A stretch of DNA of 64,000 nt from Synechococcus sp. SynAce01 (GTDB lineage: Bacteria > Cyanobacteriota > Cyanobacteriia > PCC-6307 > Cyanobiaceae): assembly GCF_001885215.1 (NCBI RefSeq), contig NZ_CP018091.1, forward strand, positions 558,001 through 622,000. The letters run 5' to 3'. The position numbers and the translations under genes were made by a program. The notes beneath the pieces were generated by a model. That model ran no database searches, was not told the DNA's origin, and worked only from the letters and a program-made list of their open reading frames with translations. Shown one piece after another: positions 26,624 to 36,198 of the stretch (its first letter is position 1; every line of letters starts with the position of its first letter).

Positions 26624-27385
26624 GTGATCGGGGCGATTGCGGCTTCACGGCAGCGGCTGCTCCACGCCCGTCATTCACCGGCACTGGCTTCCATGGCGCT
26701 GTCCTGGCGGCTGCATGGCCTGCCGGTGTGTGGCAGTACCGAGGTCGTTCTCAATCAACTTCTTGCCGCCGGCGCCAGCGCGCCCCTTGCCGTGTTCAGC
26801 CGGCGGCAGCGCTATGGCCATGGTCAGCGGGGGAGGGTCTGGCTCTCGTCCCCTGGCGGCGTGTGGCTGAGCGCGGCCCTGCCCTGGCCCCAGAACCCAG
26901 CCACCGCCGCAGATCCCGGCCTGGCGGTGGCTGTCGGCCTGGCCCTGCAGCTGGAAAGCCTCGGACTGAAGGCGGAAATCAAGTGGCCCAACGACCTGCT
27001 GCTCGACGGACGCAAGCTGGCGGGGTTGCTGCCGCGCTTGCGGCTGAGATCCGGGCGCATCCGCTGGGCCCAGGTGGGATTGGGGGTCAATGGCCGCAAC
27101 CGGGTACCCGAGGGAGCGATCAACCTGGCCGAAGCGCTGGGACGTCGATGCCAGACCAGCGCGGTGGAGGCCCTCTCCGCCCGCATCCTCTCGGCCCTGG
27201 ACTGGGCGGCGGGCCATGCCGGCGATCCGGACGGCGTTGTGATCGAAGCCCGTCAACGGCTACACCTGCCGCCCGACCCCCTGCGGATACGGGGAGAACC
27301 GTGGCAGGCCGTGGGACTGAACCGGGACGGCAGCCTCGCGCTGGCCCTCGGTGAGCGGCGCCTGGCCTGGCATCGCACGTTTTGA
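26624..27385 (+). CDS. birA: Biotin-[acetyl-CoA-carboxylase] ligase
   Basis: BirA attaches biotin to the carboxyl carrier protein of acetyl-CoA carboxylase. The 253-residue catalytic domain has the biotinyl-AMP loop region RRQRYGHGQRGRVWLSSPGG, KWPNDLLLDGRKLAGLL and VGLGVNGRN. The C-terminal SH3-like domain is short, and there is no N-terminal DNA-binding domain, so it is a group I ligase, not a repressor. I chose the GTG at 26624, four bases after the preceding stop; ATG 26693 is an alternative, and the frame is open to 26504. Confidence 0.93.
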   Translation: MIGAIAASRQRLLHARHSPALASMALSWRLHGLPVCGSTEVVLNQLLAAGASAPLAVFSRRQRYGHGQRGRVWLSSPGGVWLSAALPWPQNPATAADPGLAVAVGLALQLESLGLKAEIKWPNDLLLDGRKLAGLLPRLRLRSGRIRWAQVGLGVNGRNRVPEGAINLAEALGRRCQTSAVEALSARILSALDWAAGHAGDPDGVVIEARQRLHLPPDPLRIRGEPWQAVGLNRDGSLALALGERRLAWHRTF

Positions 27386-27462
27386 TTCTGAAGAGCGTTT
27401 GTTTCTGAAGACCGTTCTTGACCTCAGTCATTAAGATCTTTACGCCATAGCAGCGGCTTCCC

Positions 27463-28722
27463 TTGCATCGCCAGCCTTACCGACACCTGCCTGGCCTGCT
27501 GCTGGGCCTGGTCTCGACGATGGTCACGCCGTTGGCCTTTGCTCAGCTCGGCGAGCCAAGCGGTGCAGGCCAAGCGGGAACGGAATCCCAGAGCCCTGCA
27601 CCGACGGCGACAGAACCTTCAGCCCCTACGCCCTCCCGGGCAACCCCCGCAACGGCGGCCCCATCGGCCATGACGCCGCCAGGCAGCCTGAAGCAGGGTG
27701 CAGGCAGCCCATCCCTGCGGCTCCCAGCCGGCATTCCACCGGCTCCACGTCGCCCAGATCCAGCCCAGCTGAGGCAGGCGAAACCCCAGTCCTTCGACCG
27801 GGCCCTCGATCAACTGGACCTCGATCAACTGGTCAGAGATCGAACCGTCAGTCCAGCCGAGCGGGCCAGAGTCCGTTCGGCTGGCGTCCTCCAACCCAGT
27901 GCCCCCCTGGCTCACCGCAAGGCCTGCGCGGCCGGGGCCCTCTCCGCCAGCGAATGCCGCGGCGTTCAGGTGCGCTGGCCCGGTGGCTCCGGACCGTTGG
28001 CTGCCGGAAGTGGCGATGAAACGGGCAGCGGCTTTGCTGGAGGTGGCTTCGCTGGTGGCGGTGCCGTTGCGGGCCTCACCCCGTTACCCCCGCTGACCGT
28101 GCCCGTTTCAGCCCTGTTGACTGGAGCCGGGGGCAGCTTCCGACTCACCGATGTTTTCCGGGTGACCCCGAGGCCGGCCCCCCTGGCTGGCAACGGCAAC
28201 CGCAGCCTGCTGTTTCCCCTGATCGGTTCAGCTGTCACCAGCAGTGATTTCGGTTGGCGCCTGCACCCGGTGCTGGGCAGCTGGTTGATGCATGCCGGCC
28301 GCGACCTGGCCGCTCCTGAAGGCACCCCGGTGGTGGCAGCCCTGAGCGGCCGGGTGGTCAGCAGCGGCCTGGCCGGCGGCTACGGCCTGGCCGTCGAACT
28401 GGAGCACCAGAGCCCCAAACGCCGCACGCTCTACGGCCACCTTTCCGAGCTGTTCGTCAAAGAAGGGGAATGGGTGGAGCAGGGCACGGTGATTGGCCGC
28501 GTGGGCAGCACCGGTCTGAGCACAGGCCCGCATCTGCACTTCGAGCTGCGCCAGCCCGAGAACGGAGGTTGGGTGGCTGTGGATCCTGGCGAACTGGATC
28601 CGGGCCGGAACCTCGCCGCAGGCAGCGACGCCATCGCTTTGCTGATGGGCCAACTGCTGGAGAGCCTGGAGCGGCCCCAAGCTCTGCCAAAGCCGAAGAG
28701 CAGCCCGGCGGCAGCAGGCTGA
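27463..28722 (+). CDS. M23-family (LytM) peptidase, exported
   Basis: The 419-residue protein starts at TTG 27463 with a signal peptide (HLPGLLLGLVSTMVTPLAFA). A proline/threonine/alanine-rich linker (about 30-115) and a central region follow, then a LytM domain near 250-390: FGWRLHPVLGSWLMHAGRDL supplies the first zinc histidine and aspartate, and TGPHLHFELR the later histidines. Such endopeptidases cleave peptide cross-links in the wall or activate amidases. The zinc ligands are complete. It is convergent with the ABC ATPase gene. Confidence 0.92.
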   Translation: MHRQPYRHLPGLLLGLVSTMVTPLAFAQLGEPSGAGQAGTESQSPAPTATEPSAPTPSRATPATAAPSAMTPPGSLKQGAGSPSLRLPAGIPPAPRRPDPAQLRQAKPQSFDRALDQLDLDQLVRDRTVSPAERARVRSAGVLQPSAPLAHRKACAAGALSASECRGVQVRWPGGSGPLAAGSGDETGSGFAGGGFAGGGAVAGLTPLPPLTVPVSALLTGAGGSFRLTDVFRVTPRPAPLAGNGNRSLLFPLIGSAVTSSDFGWRLHPVLGSWLMHAGRDLAAPEGTPVVAALSGRVVSSGLAGGYGLAVELEHQSPKRRTLYGHLSELFVKEGEWVEQGTVIGRVGSTGLSTGPHLHFELRQPENGGWVAVDPGELDPGRNLAAGSDAIALLMGQLLESLERPQALPKPKSSPAAAG

Positions 28723-28754
28723 CGCCGCCTACGGCGGGCCCGGCAAGCAGCGGC

Positions 28755-29468
28755 TCAATCAGCCACACGGCCATCGCGGAAGTGGACAATTCGCCCAGCC
28801 CTGGCGGCCACGTCGTCTTCGTGGGTGACCATCACCACGGTCATACCTTGATCATGCAGTTCATCGAAGATGGCCAGCACTTCCTGGGTGGTGTGGGAAT
28901 CAAGGGCGCCAGTCGGTTCGTCGGCTAGCAGCAAGGCAGGCTGGTTGATGATCGCCCGGGCGATCGCCACCCGCTGCTGCTGCCCGCCGGAGAGTTCATT
29001 CGGCTTGTTCTCGAGCCGGTGCCCGAGGCCCACGCGCTCGAGCGCCTCTTGACCCCGCTCTCGCCGTTGGCGAGCGGGCAAGCCGGCGTAGACCATCGGC
29101 AACATCACGTTGTCCATGGCGCTCATGTTGGGCAGCAGGTGGAACTGCTGAAAGACGAAGCCCAGCCGGCGGTTGCGCAGGTCGGCCAATTCGTCGTCAG
29201 AGAGATCCTGAACCGGGGTGCCGCTGAGCAGGTAGCTGCCGCTGGTGGGCCGATCCAGGCAACCGATGATGTTCATCGCCGTGCTTTTACCTGATCCCGA
29301 AGCCCCCATCACAGCCAGGTAGTCACCGGATTCCACGGTCAAGCTGAGATCGTCGAGGGCGCGAACCTCGGTATCGCCGGATCCGTAGACCTTGCTGATG
29401 TGGCTGAGTTGGGCCACCGGCTCCAATTGGCGGTCCGTGGTGGACCGGAGCCGGGCGGTAGTGGTCAT
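28755..29468 (-). CDS. ABC transporter ATP-binding protein, MacB/LolD type
   Basis: The 237-residue ATPase has Walker [11 protein letters not shown]-loop [10 protein letters not shown], signature [15 protein letters not shown], Walker [13 protein letters not shown] and the switch histidine in VTHEDD. Sequence type is MacB/LolD/DevA, which partners with FtsX-like permeases in lipid or peptide export. No permease gene adjoins it. Its start overlaps the ndhB stop by four bases (ATGA), making it the coupled second gene of an ndhB transcript, a surprising functional pairing. Confidence 0.93.
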   Translation of the reverse strand: MTTTARLRSTTDRQLEPVAQLSHISKVYGSGDTEVRALDDLSLTVESGDYLAVMGASGSGKSTAMNIIGCLDRPTSGSYLLSGTPVQDLSDDELADLRNRRLGFVFQQFHLLPNMSAMDNVMLPMVYAGLPARQRRERGQEALERVGLGHRLENKPNELSGGQQQRVAIARAIINQPALLLADEPTGALDSHTTQEVLAIFDELHDQGMTVVMVTHEDDVAARAGRIVHFRDGRVAD

Positions 29469-31066
29469 CCCAGGGCAGCAACAGTGGCCGAACCGAGTGC
29501 GATCGCCTTCTGCAGCATCGGCGTACCGGCGACGGCCCCATTGGCCCAGTTGAAGAGGGGATTGGAGAGCACACCGCCCACAGCCGTGATCAACACGCAG
29601 GCCACCAGGGCAGCCCGCAGCGGCTGCATCCCAGCGAGATTCCAGGTGATCGCCGGATAGGCCTTGACCACATCAGAGGCTTCCTGAGGCTCTTTCACCA
29701 CCATCATCTTGATCACGGAAATGTAGTAGTAGATCGAGACCACAGAAGTAATCAGACCGACGACGACAAGCAGATATTGATGATCAGCCCAGCCGGCGAA
29801 GAAGAGGTAGATCTTGCCGAAGAAACCCAGCATCGGCGGAATGCCACCAAGCGAGAGCAAACAAAGGCTCAACCCCAAGGTGATCAGCGGATCTTTCTGA
29901 TACAGACCAGCATAGTCGGAGATGCGATCACTGCCCGTGCGCAACGAGAACAGGATGATGCAGGCGAAGGCGCCCAGATTCATGAACAGATAGGCGGCCA
30001 GATACAGCACCATGGCGGCGAAGCCTTCCTCTGTTCCACAGACCAGCCCGATCATCACGAAGCCGGCCTGGCCGATCGAGCTGTAGGCCAGCATGCGCTT
30101 CATCGAAGTCTGAGCCAGCGCCACCACATTGCCCAGGGTCATGCTGAGGATGGCCAGCACGGTGAACAGCACCTTCCACTGGGCATCAAAGCTGTCGAAA
30201 CAACCGACCAGCAAACGTAGGGCCAAGGCAAAGCCTGCTGTTTTCGAGCCCACCGAAAGAAACGCGACCACCGGCGTCGGCGAGCCCTCGTAGACGTCCG
30301 GGGTCCACTGGTGAAATGGCACAGCGGCGATCTTGAACGCCACCGTGGCCAGAACAAACACCAGGGCGAGGGCCGTGACGGGGGTGGCGCTGGTCTGCAG
30401 GGCCAGGCCAACAGCCTCCAGGCTGGTGGAGCCACCGGTGAGGCCATAGAGCAGCGAAGCTCCGTAGAGGAAAACGGCGGCTGCGGAGGAACCCACCAAC
30501 AGATATTTCAGTGCGGCCTCGCCGGAGCGGGCATCCCGCTTCATGTAGCCCGAGAGCAGGTAGCTCGACACCGAGAGAGTTTCCAGGGCCACAAAGATGC
30601 TGACCAGATCAGTGGCACCGCACAGGAACATGGCCCCGAGGGTGGCGGCCAACAAAATCGCCGCGTACTCCCCCACGGGCGTGCCGCTCTGCTCCACATA
30701 GCGCCAACTGATCAACAGCGAAAGCAAGGTGGAGGCGGCGACCACGGCGCGGAAGGCCACCGCCAGGTTGTCCGCCAGGAACGAGCCTAAAAAGGATGGC
30801 TCGACCGGGGCATCCCACTGCAGCGCCAGAAGCACCAGAGACGTGCCCAGGCCCGCATAACAGATCGATGGCACCCAACGGCTGGCGGCCTTTTCGCCGG
30901 CCAAATCAACCAGCAAGCAGAGGAGCAAGGCCACCAGAACGGCGCTCTCCGGTGCAATCGCACCGGCATTGAGCTGAAGAGCCGTGACGCCCAAACCAGG
31001 GGCGGAGGTGGCGGCAGAACCCAACTCGGCGAGCAAGGTGGAAGGGGCGTCGAGCGGGTAGGTCAA
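29465..31066 (-). CDS. ndhB: NAD(P)H-quinone oxidoreductase subunit 2 (NdhB)
   Basis: NdhB is a membrane proton-pumping subunit of the NDH-1 complex, which serves respiration, cyclic electron flow and CO2 uptake in cyanobacteria. The 533-residue protein has about 14 hydrophobic helices, with [17 protein letters not shown] at the start, [33 protein letters not shown] and the lysine-containing helices typical of antiporter-like subunits. The start is a TTG at 31066. It is divergent from topA with 109 bases between. Confidence 0.94.
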   Translation of the reverse strand: MTYPLDAPSTLLAELGSAATSAPGLGVTALQLNAGAIAPESAVLVALLLCLLVDLAGEKAASRWVPSICYAGLGTSLVLLALQWDAPVEPSFLGSFLADNLAVAFRAVVAASTLLSLLISWRYVEQSGTPVGEYAAILLAATLGAMFLCGATDLVSIFVALETLSVSSYLLSGYMKRDARSGEAALKYLLVGSSAAAVFLYGASLLYGLTGGSTSLEAVGLALQTSATPVTALALVFVLATVAFKIAAVPFHQWTPDVYEGSPTPVVAFLSVGSKTAGFALALRLLVGCFDSFDAQWKVLFTVLAILSMTLGNVVALAQTSMKRMLAYSSIGQAGFVMIGLVCGTEEGFAAMVLYLAAYLFMNLGAFACIILFSLRTGSDRISDYAGLYQKDPLITLGLSLCLLSLGGIPPMLGFFGKIYLFFAGWADHQYLLVVVGLITSVVSIYYYISVIKMMVVKEPQEASDVVKAYPAITWNLAGMQPLRAALVACVLITAVGGVLSNPLFNWANGAVAGTPMLQKAIALGSATVAALG

Positions 31067-31175
31067 AGCTGCAAAAAGACCGCCTGTTGCAGCGGACTGT
31101 AGCGGCGTTCGGCTGACTTCAGGCGCAGCCCGGCCCGCCGATGCGATAAAGAGGGGAGCGGTTTAACGCCTGCCT

Positions 31176-33914
31176 GTGGCGCACACCCTGGTCATCGTCG
31201 AGAGCCCCACAAAGGCGCGAACCATCCGCGGCTTCCTGCCGAAGGATTTTCGTGTCGAAGCGTCGATGGGGCACGTGCGCGATCTCCCCAACAACGCCAG
31301 CGAGATTCCGGCGGCCTACAAGGGCGAGAAGTGGGCCAACCTCGGCGTCAACACAACCAAAGACTTCGAACCGCTCTATGTGGTGCCGAAGGACAAAAAG
31401 AAGATTGTCAAGGAGCTCAAGGACGCTCTCAAGGGCGCCGAGCGTGTGTTGCTGGCCACAGACGAAGACCGGGAGGGGGAGAGCATCAGCTGGCACCTGC
31501 TCCAACTCCTCTCGCCGAAGGTTCCCGTCAAGCGGATGGTCTTCCACGAGATCACCAAGGAAGCGATTGGCCGGGCCTTGGACCAGACCCGCGAACTCGA
31601 CATGGAGCTCGTCCATGCCCAGGAGACCCGGCGGATCCTGGATCGGCTGGTGGGCTACACCCTCTCGCCACTGCTCTGGAAGAAGGTGGCCTGGGGGCTC
31701 TCGGCCGGCCGGGTGCAATCGGTGGCGGTGCGGCTGCTGGTGCAGCGTGAGCGGGCCCGGCGGGCCTTCCGCAGCGGCAGCTACTGGGACCTCAAGGCCC
31801 AGCTCGCCAAAGGCACGGCCGGCTTTGAAGCCAAGCTGACCCACGTCAAGGGGGAACGGATCGCCGGCGGCAGCGATTTCGATGAAACCACCGGCGCACT
31901 CAAAGCAGGCAGCAAGGTGCGCCTGCTGGCCGAAAGCGAGGCCCTGAACCTCCAGGCCACGCTCCGCTCCCTGCCCTGGACGGTGACGGACGTGGAGGAA
32001 AAACCAACCGTGCGCAAGCCGGTTCCTCCCTTCACCACCAGCACCCTGCAGCAGGAGTCCAATCGCAAGTTGCGGCTCTCGGCCCGCGACACAATGCGCA
32101 CGGCCCAGGGGCTCTACGAGCGGGGCTTCATCACCTACATGCGCACCGACTCGGTGCACCTCTCCGATCAGGCGATCACGGCGGCCCGCAGTTGCGTGGC
32201 TGATAAATATGGCCAGGACTACCTCTCCCCGGCCCCCCGCCAGTTCACCACCAAGAGCCGCAATGCCCAGGAAGCCCATGAGGCGATCCGTCCGGCCGGT
32301 GACCGCTTCCGCACGCCCAAGGACACCGGGCTCGATGGCAAGGATCTCTCGCTCTACGAGCTGATCTGGAAGCGCACGGTGGCCAGTCAGATGGCCGACG
32401 CCCGCCTGACCATGCTCAGCGTGGAGCTGCAGGTGGGTGAAGCCCGTTTCCGGGCCGGCGGCAAGCGCATTGATTTTGCCGGCTTCTTCCGCGCCTATGT
32501 GGAAGGCAGCGACGACCCTGATGCCGCCCTCGAAGGCCAGGAGGTGCTGCTGCCGGCCCTCGTTGTGGGCGATACCCCCGCTTGCAAGCAGGTCGATGCC
32601 CTCGGCCACCAGACCCAGCCTCCAGCGCGCTACAGCGAAGCCGCGCTGGTCAAGATGTTGGAGAAAGAAGGGATTGGCCGGCCTTCCACCTACGCCAGCA
32701 TCATCGGCACCATCGTTGATCGCGGTTACGCCACGCTCGCGAACAACTCGCTCACCCCCAGCTTCACCGCTTTTGCGGTGACCGCGCTGCTGGAGGAGCA
32801 CTTCCCGGATCTGGTGGACACCCGCTTCACGGCCCGGATGGAAACCAGCCTTGATGAGATCTCGACTGGCAAGGAGCAATGGCTCCCTTACCTGAACAAC
32901 TTCTTCAAAGGAGACCAGGGGCTTGAGACCCTGGTGCAGCAGCGCGAGGGCGACATCGACCCCACCGCGTCGCGGACCATCGCCATGGAAGGTCTGCCCT
33001 GTGTGGTGCGGATCGGCCGGTTCGGGGCCTATCTGGAAGCCAAGCGCGTGGCTGAAGACGGAAGCGAAGAACTGATCAAGGCCACCCTGCCGATCGAAAT
33101 CACCCCCGGCGATCTCGATACCGAGCACGCCGAGCTGATCCTCAAACAGAAGACCGAAGGGCCTGAGAGCATTGGCGTCGATCCCGAATCAGGCGAGGCC
33201 ATTTATCTGCTGTTCGGGCAGTACGGCCCCTACCTGCAACGGGGCGAGGTGGGTGAGGAGAACCTCAAGCCGAAGCGGGCTTCCCTGCCCAAGGGCCTCA
33301 AGCCTGAAGACCTCAGCCTTGAGGCCGCCCTCGGGCTGCTGCGCCTGCCCCGGCTGCTGGGCGAACACCCCGATGGCGGCAAGGTGCAGGCAGGACTGGG
33401 CCGCTTCGGCCCTTACATCGTTCATGACAAGGGCAAAGGCGAGAAGGATTACCGCTCGCTCAAGGCCGAAGACGACGTGCTCCTGGTGGCCCTGCCCCGG
33501 GCGATCGAGCTGCTCGCCATTCCCAAGAAGGGTCGCGGCGGCCGCACCGCCTTGAAGGATCTCGGCAGCCCGGGCGGCGAAGGAGAGTCGATCGGGGTGT
33601 TCGACGGCCCCTACGGGCTGTATGTGAAGCAGGGCAAGGTGAACGCGTCGCTGCCCGAAGGCAGCACGGCAGACACGATCACCATCGAGGAAGCGGTTGC
33701 CCTGTTGGCGGCCAAGGCCGCCACAGGCAAAGCCAAGGCCAAGGCCCGCAAGCCTGCCACCGCCAAGAAAGCCGCTGACGCCAAGCCGACGACCACCAAA
33801 GCGGCAGCAACCAAAACGGACAAAGCCGGCGCCAAACCCGCCAAACTCCCCGCCAGCAAGACAGGCCGCCCCCGGGCCAGTGCGGTGCGGATCATCAAGG
33901 CCGCCTCGAGTTGA
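31176..33914 (+). CDS. topA: DNA topoisomerase I
   Basis: TopA relaxes negative supercoils. The 912-residue protein has the TOPRIM domain at the N-terminus ([26 protein letters not shown]), the active-site tyrosine at about residue 321 in [14 protein letters not shown], and C-terminal topoisomerase repeats with [11 protein letters not shown] and [11 protein letters not shown]. It lacks cysteine zinc fingers; the last ~70 residues are a lysine/alanine-rich tail ([14 protein letters not shown]), as in many high-GC bacteria. GTG start. Its stop overlaps the TTG/ATG start region of the lipoprotein gene. Confidence 0.97.
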   Translation: MAHTLVIVESPTKARTIRGFLPKDFRVEASMGHVRDLPNNASEIPAAYKGEKWANLGVNTTKDFEPLYVVPKDKKKIVKELKDALKGAERVLLATDEDREGESISWHLLQLLSPKVPVKRMVFHEITKEAIGRALDQTRELDMELVHAQETRRILDRLVGYTLSPLLWKKVAWGLSAGRVQSVAVRLLVQRERARRAFRSGSYWDLKAQLAKGTAGFEAKLTHVKGERIAGGSDFDETTGALKAGSKVRLLAESEALNLQATLRSLPWTVTDVEEKPTVRKPVPPFTTSTLQQESNRKLRLSARDTMRTAQGLYERGFITYMRTDSVHLSDQAITAARSCVADKYGQDYLSPAPRQFTTKSRNAQEAHEAIRPAGDRFRTPKDTGLDGKDLSLYELIWKRTVASQMADARLTMLSVELQVGEARFRAGGKRIDFAGFFRAYVEGSDDPDAALEGQEVLLPALVVGDTPACKQVDALGHQTQPPARYSEAALVKMLEKEGIGRPSTYASIIGTIVDRGYATLANNSLTPSFTAFAVTALLEEHFPDLVDTRFTARMETSLDEISTGKEQWLPYLNNFFKGDQGLETLVQQREGDIDPTASRTIAMEGLPCVVRIGRFGAYLEAKRVAEDGSEELIKATLPIEITPGDLDTEHAELILKQKTEGPESIGVDPESGEAIYLLFGQYGPYLQRGEVGEENLKPKRASLPKGLKPEDLSLEAALGLLRLPRLLGEHPDGGKVQAGLGRFGPYIVHDKGKGEKDYRSLKAEDDVLLVALPRAIELLAIPKKGRGGRTALKDLGSPGGEGESIGVFDGPYGLYVKQGKVNASLPEGSTADTITIEEAVALLAAKAATGKAKAKARKPATAKKAADAKPTTTKAAATKTDKAGAKPAKLPASKTGRPRASAVRIIKAASS

Positions 33915-34396
33915 TGCCGGCCCCGCGCGCGCCGATGCTGAGCAGCGCGCTGACGCTCGCCCTGCTCATGGGCGGTTGCAGCGGCAACCCCGTCGCTGAA
34001 CAGCTGGCGGCTGGCTTCGAGTCGCCAGCCTCCCCGGCCACACCGCCGGCCCCAACCCCGGCTCCCCCCGCAACAGCGGAAACCCCGGCCAGTCCAGCAA
34101 CCCCGGGGCCAACGACCCCAGCAACAACAACGGCCACAACCACCGCGCCGACGGCAACACCGGCCCCGGCAACACCGGCCAAACCCGTGGCCGGAGCCAT
34201 GCCTTATCGCATCACCATCCAACTGAGCGGGGTCGATCCGGCCGCCCCCGCTGAAGCGGTGACCGCCGCCCTACGCAAGGCGGGGGTCCGATTTGAAGTG
34301 GAAACGATCGAGCGGATCCCCCAAGCTGGCGCCGAAGCCAAGCCATCAGGCCCGGGCCAAGCAGCAACCAGCTCAGCCGCACCGGCCCCCCGGTGA
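33914..34396 (+). CDS. Probable lipoprotein with P/T/A-rich linker
   Basis: The 160-residue product has a signal with the lipobox LLMGGC (cysteine near residue 21), then a low-complexity linker of proline, threonine and alanine over about 70 residues, and a compact C-terminal domain starting MPYRITIQLSGVDPAAPAE and ending near ERIPQAG. That domain looks like a small alpha/beta fold. I do not recognise the family. It begins at the topA stop codon (TGATG), so it is translationally coupled to topA, and is followed nine bases later by a membrane protein gene. Confidence 0.68.
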   Translation: MPAPRAPMLSSALTLALLMGGCSGNPVAEQLAAGFESPASPATPPAPTPAPPATAETPASPATPGPTTPATTTATTTAPTATPAPATPAKPVAGAMPYRITIQLSGVDPAAPAEAVTAALRKAGVRFEVETIERIPQAGAEAKPSGPGQAATSSAAPAPR

Positions 34397-34405
34397 TCCG
34401 CAACC

Positions 34406-35059
34406 ATGGACCCGTCCTCCCGCAATCTGAGCCGGCGCCAGGCCCTGAAGCTGGTTGAAACGGCCTACCTGGCCGCCGCCACCGCCCTGCTCTGGGCCGG
34501 CCTCTATTACCTGCCGGTGGGTGGAGCCCTGTTCCGACTGGCCCTGCCGTTGCCCCTGGCCTTGCTGCAACTGCGCCAGGGCTGGCGCTGCGGTTGGGAG
34601 GGCACGGCTGTGGCAGCGCTGCTGCTGGTCGCCCTGATGGGCCCGATCCGCGGGCCCTTGGTGCTGTTTCCCTACGGCTTGCTGGCGCTCTGGCTGGGCT
34701 GGGGCTGGAGCCATTCGAGGAGCTGGTGGCTCACCTGGGGAGTGGGCCTGCTGATCGGCAGCGCCGGTTTTCTGGTGCGGGTGGCGGTGCTCTCCCTGTT
34801 GCTTGGCGAAAATCTCTGGGTGTTGATCACCGCTGCGGCTGCGGCCCTGCTGGAGCGGCTGAGCGGGGTGCTGCAACTGGGCGTCGCCCCGGATCTGCAG
34901 CAGGTTCAGATCATGGCGGTGCTGCTGGTGCTGGTTCAGAACCTGATCTATGTGCTGGCCCTGCATGCCGTGGCGTACTGGATCTTTCCGCGGCTCCAGG
35001 CGCCGATCACGGAGCCGCCATCACAATTGCGGGCCCTGGTGAGCCTTGATCCGCTCTGA
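34406..35059 (+). CDS. DUF2232 membrane protein
   Basis: The 217-residue protein has six or so hydrophobic segments (VETAYLAAATALLWAGLYYL, LALPLPLALLQL, then helices up to IYVLALHAVAYWIF) and matches the DUF2232 (YybS-like) cyanobacterial type. In other bacteria the family is found near ribosomal or spore genes; its function is unknown. It may be an S-component-like or scaffold membrane protein. Its last codons overlap the TTG start of the UPF0284 gene. Confidence 0.82.
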   Translation: MDPSSRNLSRRQALKLVETAYLAAATALLWAGLYYLPVGGALFRLALPLPLALLQLRQGWRCGWEGTAVAALLLVALMGPIRGPLVLFPYGLLALWLGWGWSHSRSWWLTWGVGLLIGSAGFLVRVAVLSLLLGENLWVLITAAAAALLERLSGVLQLGVAPDLQQVQIMAVLLVLVQNLIYVLALHAVAYWIFPRLQAPITEPPSQLRALVSLDPL

Positions 35060-36188
35060 GCACGACCCCGGCGGCGGAGCGGCAGAGATCTGGGCAACGC
35101 ACGTTCGGCTGGGCGCTCCCAATAGCCTGCTGCTGCTGCTGCTGGCCGGCACCGAGACTGCCGAGGTTCCCGGCATCTCCGCCGCCGGGGCGACGGCGGC
35201 CTCCCGGCGCTGGACCGCCGCCGCCGATGCGGAGTTATTGCTGCTTGGACCGGGCGGTCACCGCCCCCATGCCCTGCCGCCACTGCCGGCAGGCGTCAGC
35301 CCCGCCTTGATCTCCCACGTGGTGCGCAAGGAATTGGCGCTCCTCACCCTGGTGGTGGACCTGGGCTGCCCGGTCGCACCGGCCGTTGCCCACCTGCAAC
35401 TGGCCGAAGCGCCAGCCCGCTGCCTGAGCACGGGGGCCGCCATGGCCCCCGAGAGGGTCAGGGGTCTGCTGGCCCTGGGCCGGCGCTGGGGCCAACGCTG
35501 GGGACGCCAGCGCGGCACACCGCCCCCGCTGCTGTTGGCGGAATGTGTTCCGGGCGGAACCAGCACGGCCCAGGCGCTGCTCTGCGGCCTGGGCATCGGG
35601 GCCGCCGGGCTGGTAAGCGGCAGCCTCAAACAGCCGGCCCATGGCTTGAAAGGCGCCTTGGTGGAGCGGGGCCTGCGCGCCGCTGGTCTCTGGGACCAGG
35701 CCAAAGCCGGCGGAGCCGATCCCCTGGCGGTGGTGGCCGCGGTGGGGGATCCGATGCAGCCGCTGGCCGCCGGTGTGCTGCTGGCCGCCGCCGAGGGCGG
35801 GCTGCCGGTGCTGCTCGCCGGCGGCAGCCAGATGGCGGCGGTGCTGGCGCTGGCGCTTGCCTTGGCACCAGCTGGCCTGCGGCCGCAACTGGCGGGCCTG
35901 GCCGCCCTGGCCACCACCGCCTGGGTGGCGGGGGAGGCGAGCAGCGACCTGGAGCTGTTGCTGAAGCGAATCGGCGATCGCTGGCAGGTGGAGCCCCTGG
36001 CCTTTGCCAGCAGCCTGCGTTTCGGTGGCTGCCGCAGCGCCCCCCTTCGCGACTACGAGCGTGGCTATGTCAAGGAGGGGGTGGGTGCCGGCGGGCTGGC
36101 CCTCCTCTGGGAACTGAGCGGCCGCCGGCCAGAGGCCCTCGCTGAAGCCTGTGATCTGGCCTGCGAACAGCTGCAGGGCTGCTCCTAG
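35046..36188 (+). CDS. UPF0284 protein, CobT-like phosphoribosyltransferase family
   Basis: The 380-residue product belongs to the UPF0284/TIGR00303 family, related to nicotinate-nucleotide:dimethylbenzimidazole phosphoribosyltransferase (CobT), which activates the lower ligand of cobamides. Visible landmarks include LAECVPGGTSTAQALLCGLG and AVVAAVGDPMQPLAAG plus VLLAGGSQMAAVLALA. A cobalamin or pseudocobalamin role is inferred from the relationship and is consistent with cobM elsewhere in the window. The start is a TTG at 35046, overlapping the DUF2232 gene by 14 bases. Confidence 0.87.
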   Translation: MIRSEHDPGGGAAEIWATHVRLGAPNSLLLLLLAGTETAEVPGISAAGATAASRRWTAAADAELLLLGPGGHRPHALPPLPAGVSPALISHVVRKELALLTLVVDLGCPVAPAVAHLQLAEAPARCLSTGAAMAPERVRGLLALGRRWGQRWGRQRGTPPPLLLAECVPGGTSTAQALLCGLGIGAAGLVSGSLKQPAHGLKGALVERGLRAAGLWDQAKAGGADPLAVVAAVGDPMQPLAAGVLLAAAEGGLPVLLAGGSQMAAVLALALALAPAGLRPQLAGLAALATTAWVAGEASSDLELLLKRIGDRWQVEPLAFASSLRFGGCRSAPLRDYERGYVKEGVGAGGLALLWELSGRRPEALAEACDLACEQLQGCS

Positions 36189-36198
36189 GGTCCAGGCC

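Noticed and set aside
31119-33128. Long 669-codon frame opposite topA
   Set aside because: It is the antisense shadow of topA, common in GC-rich genes.
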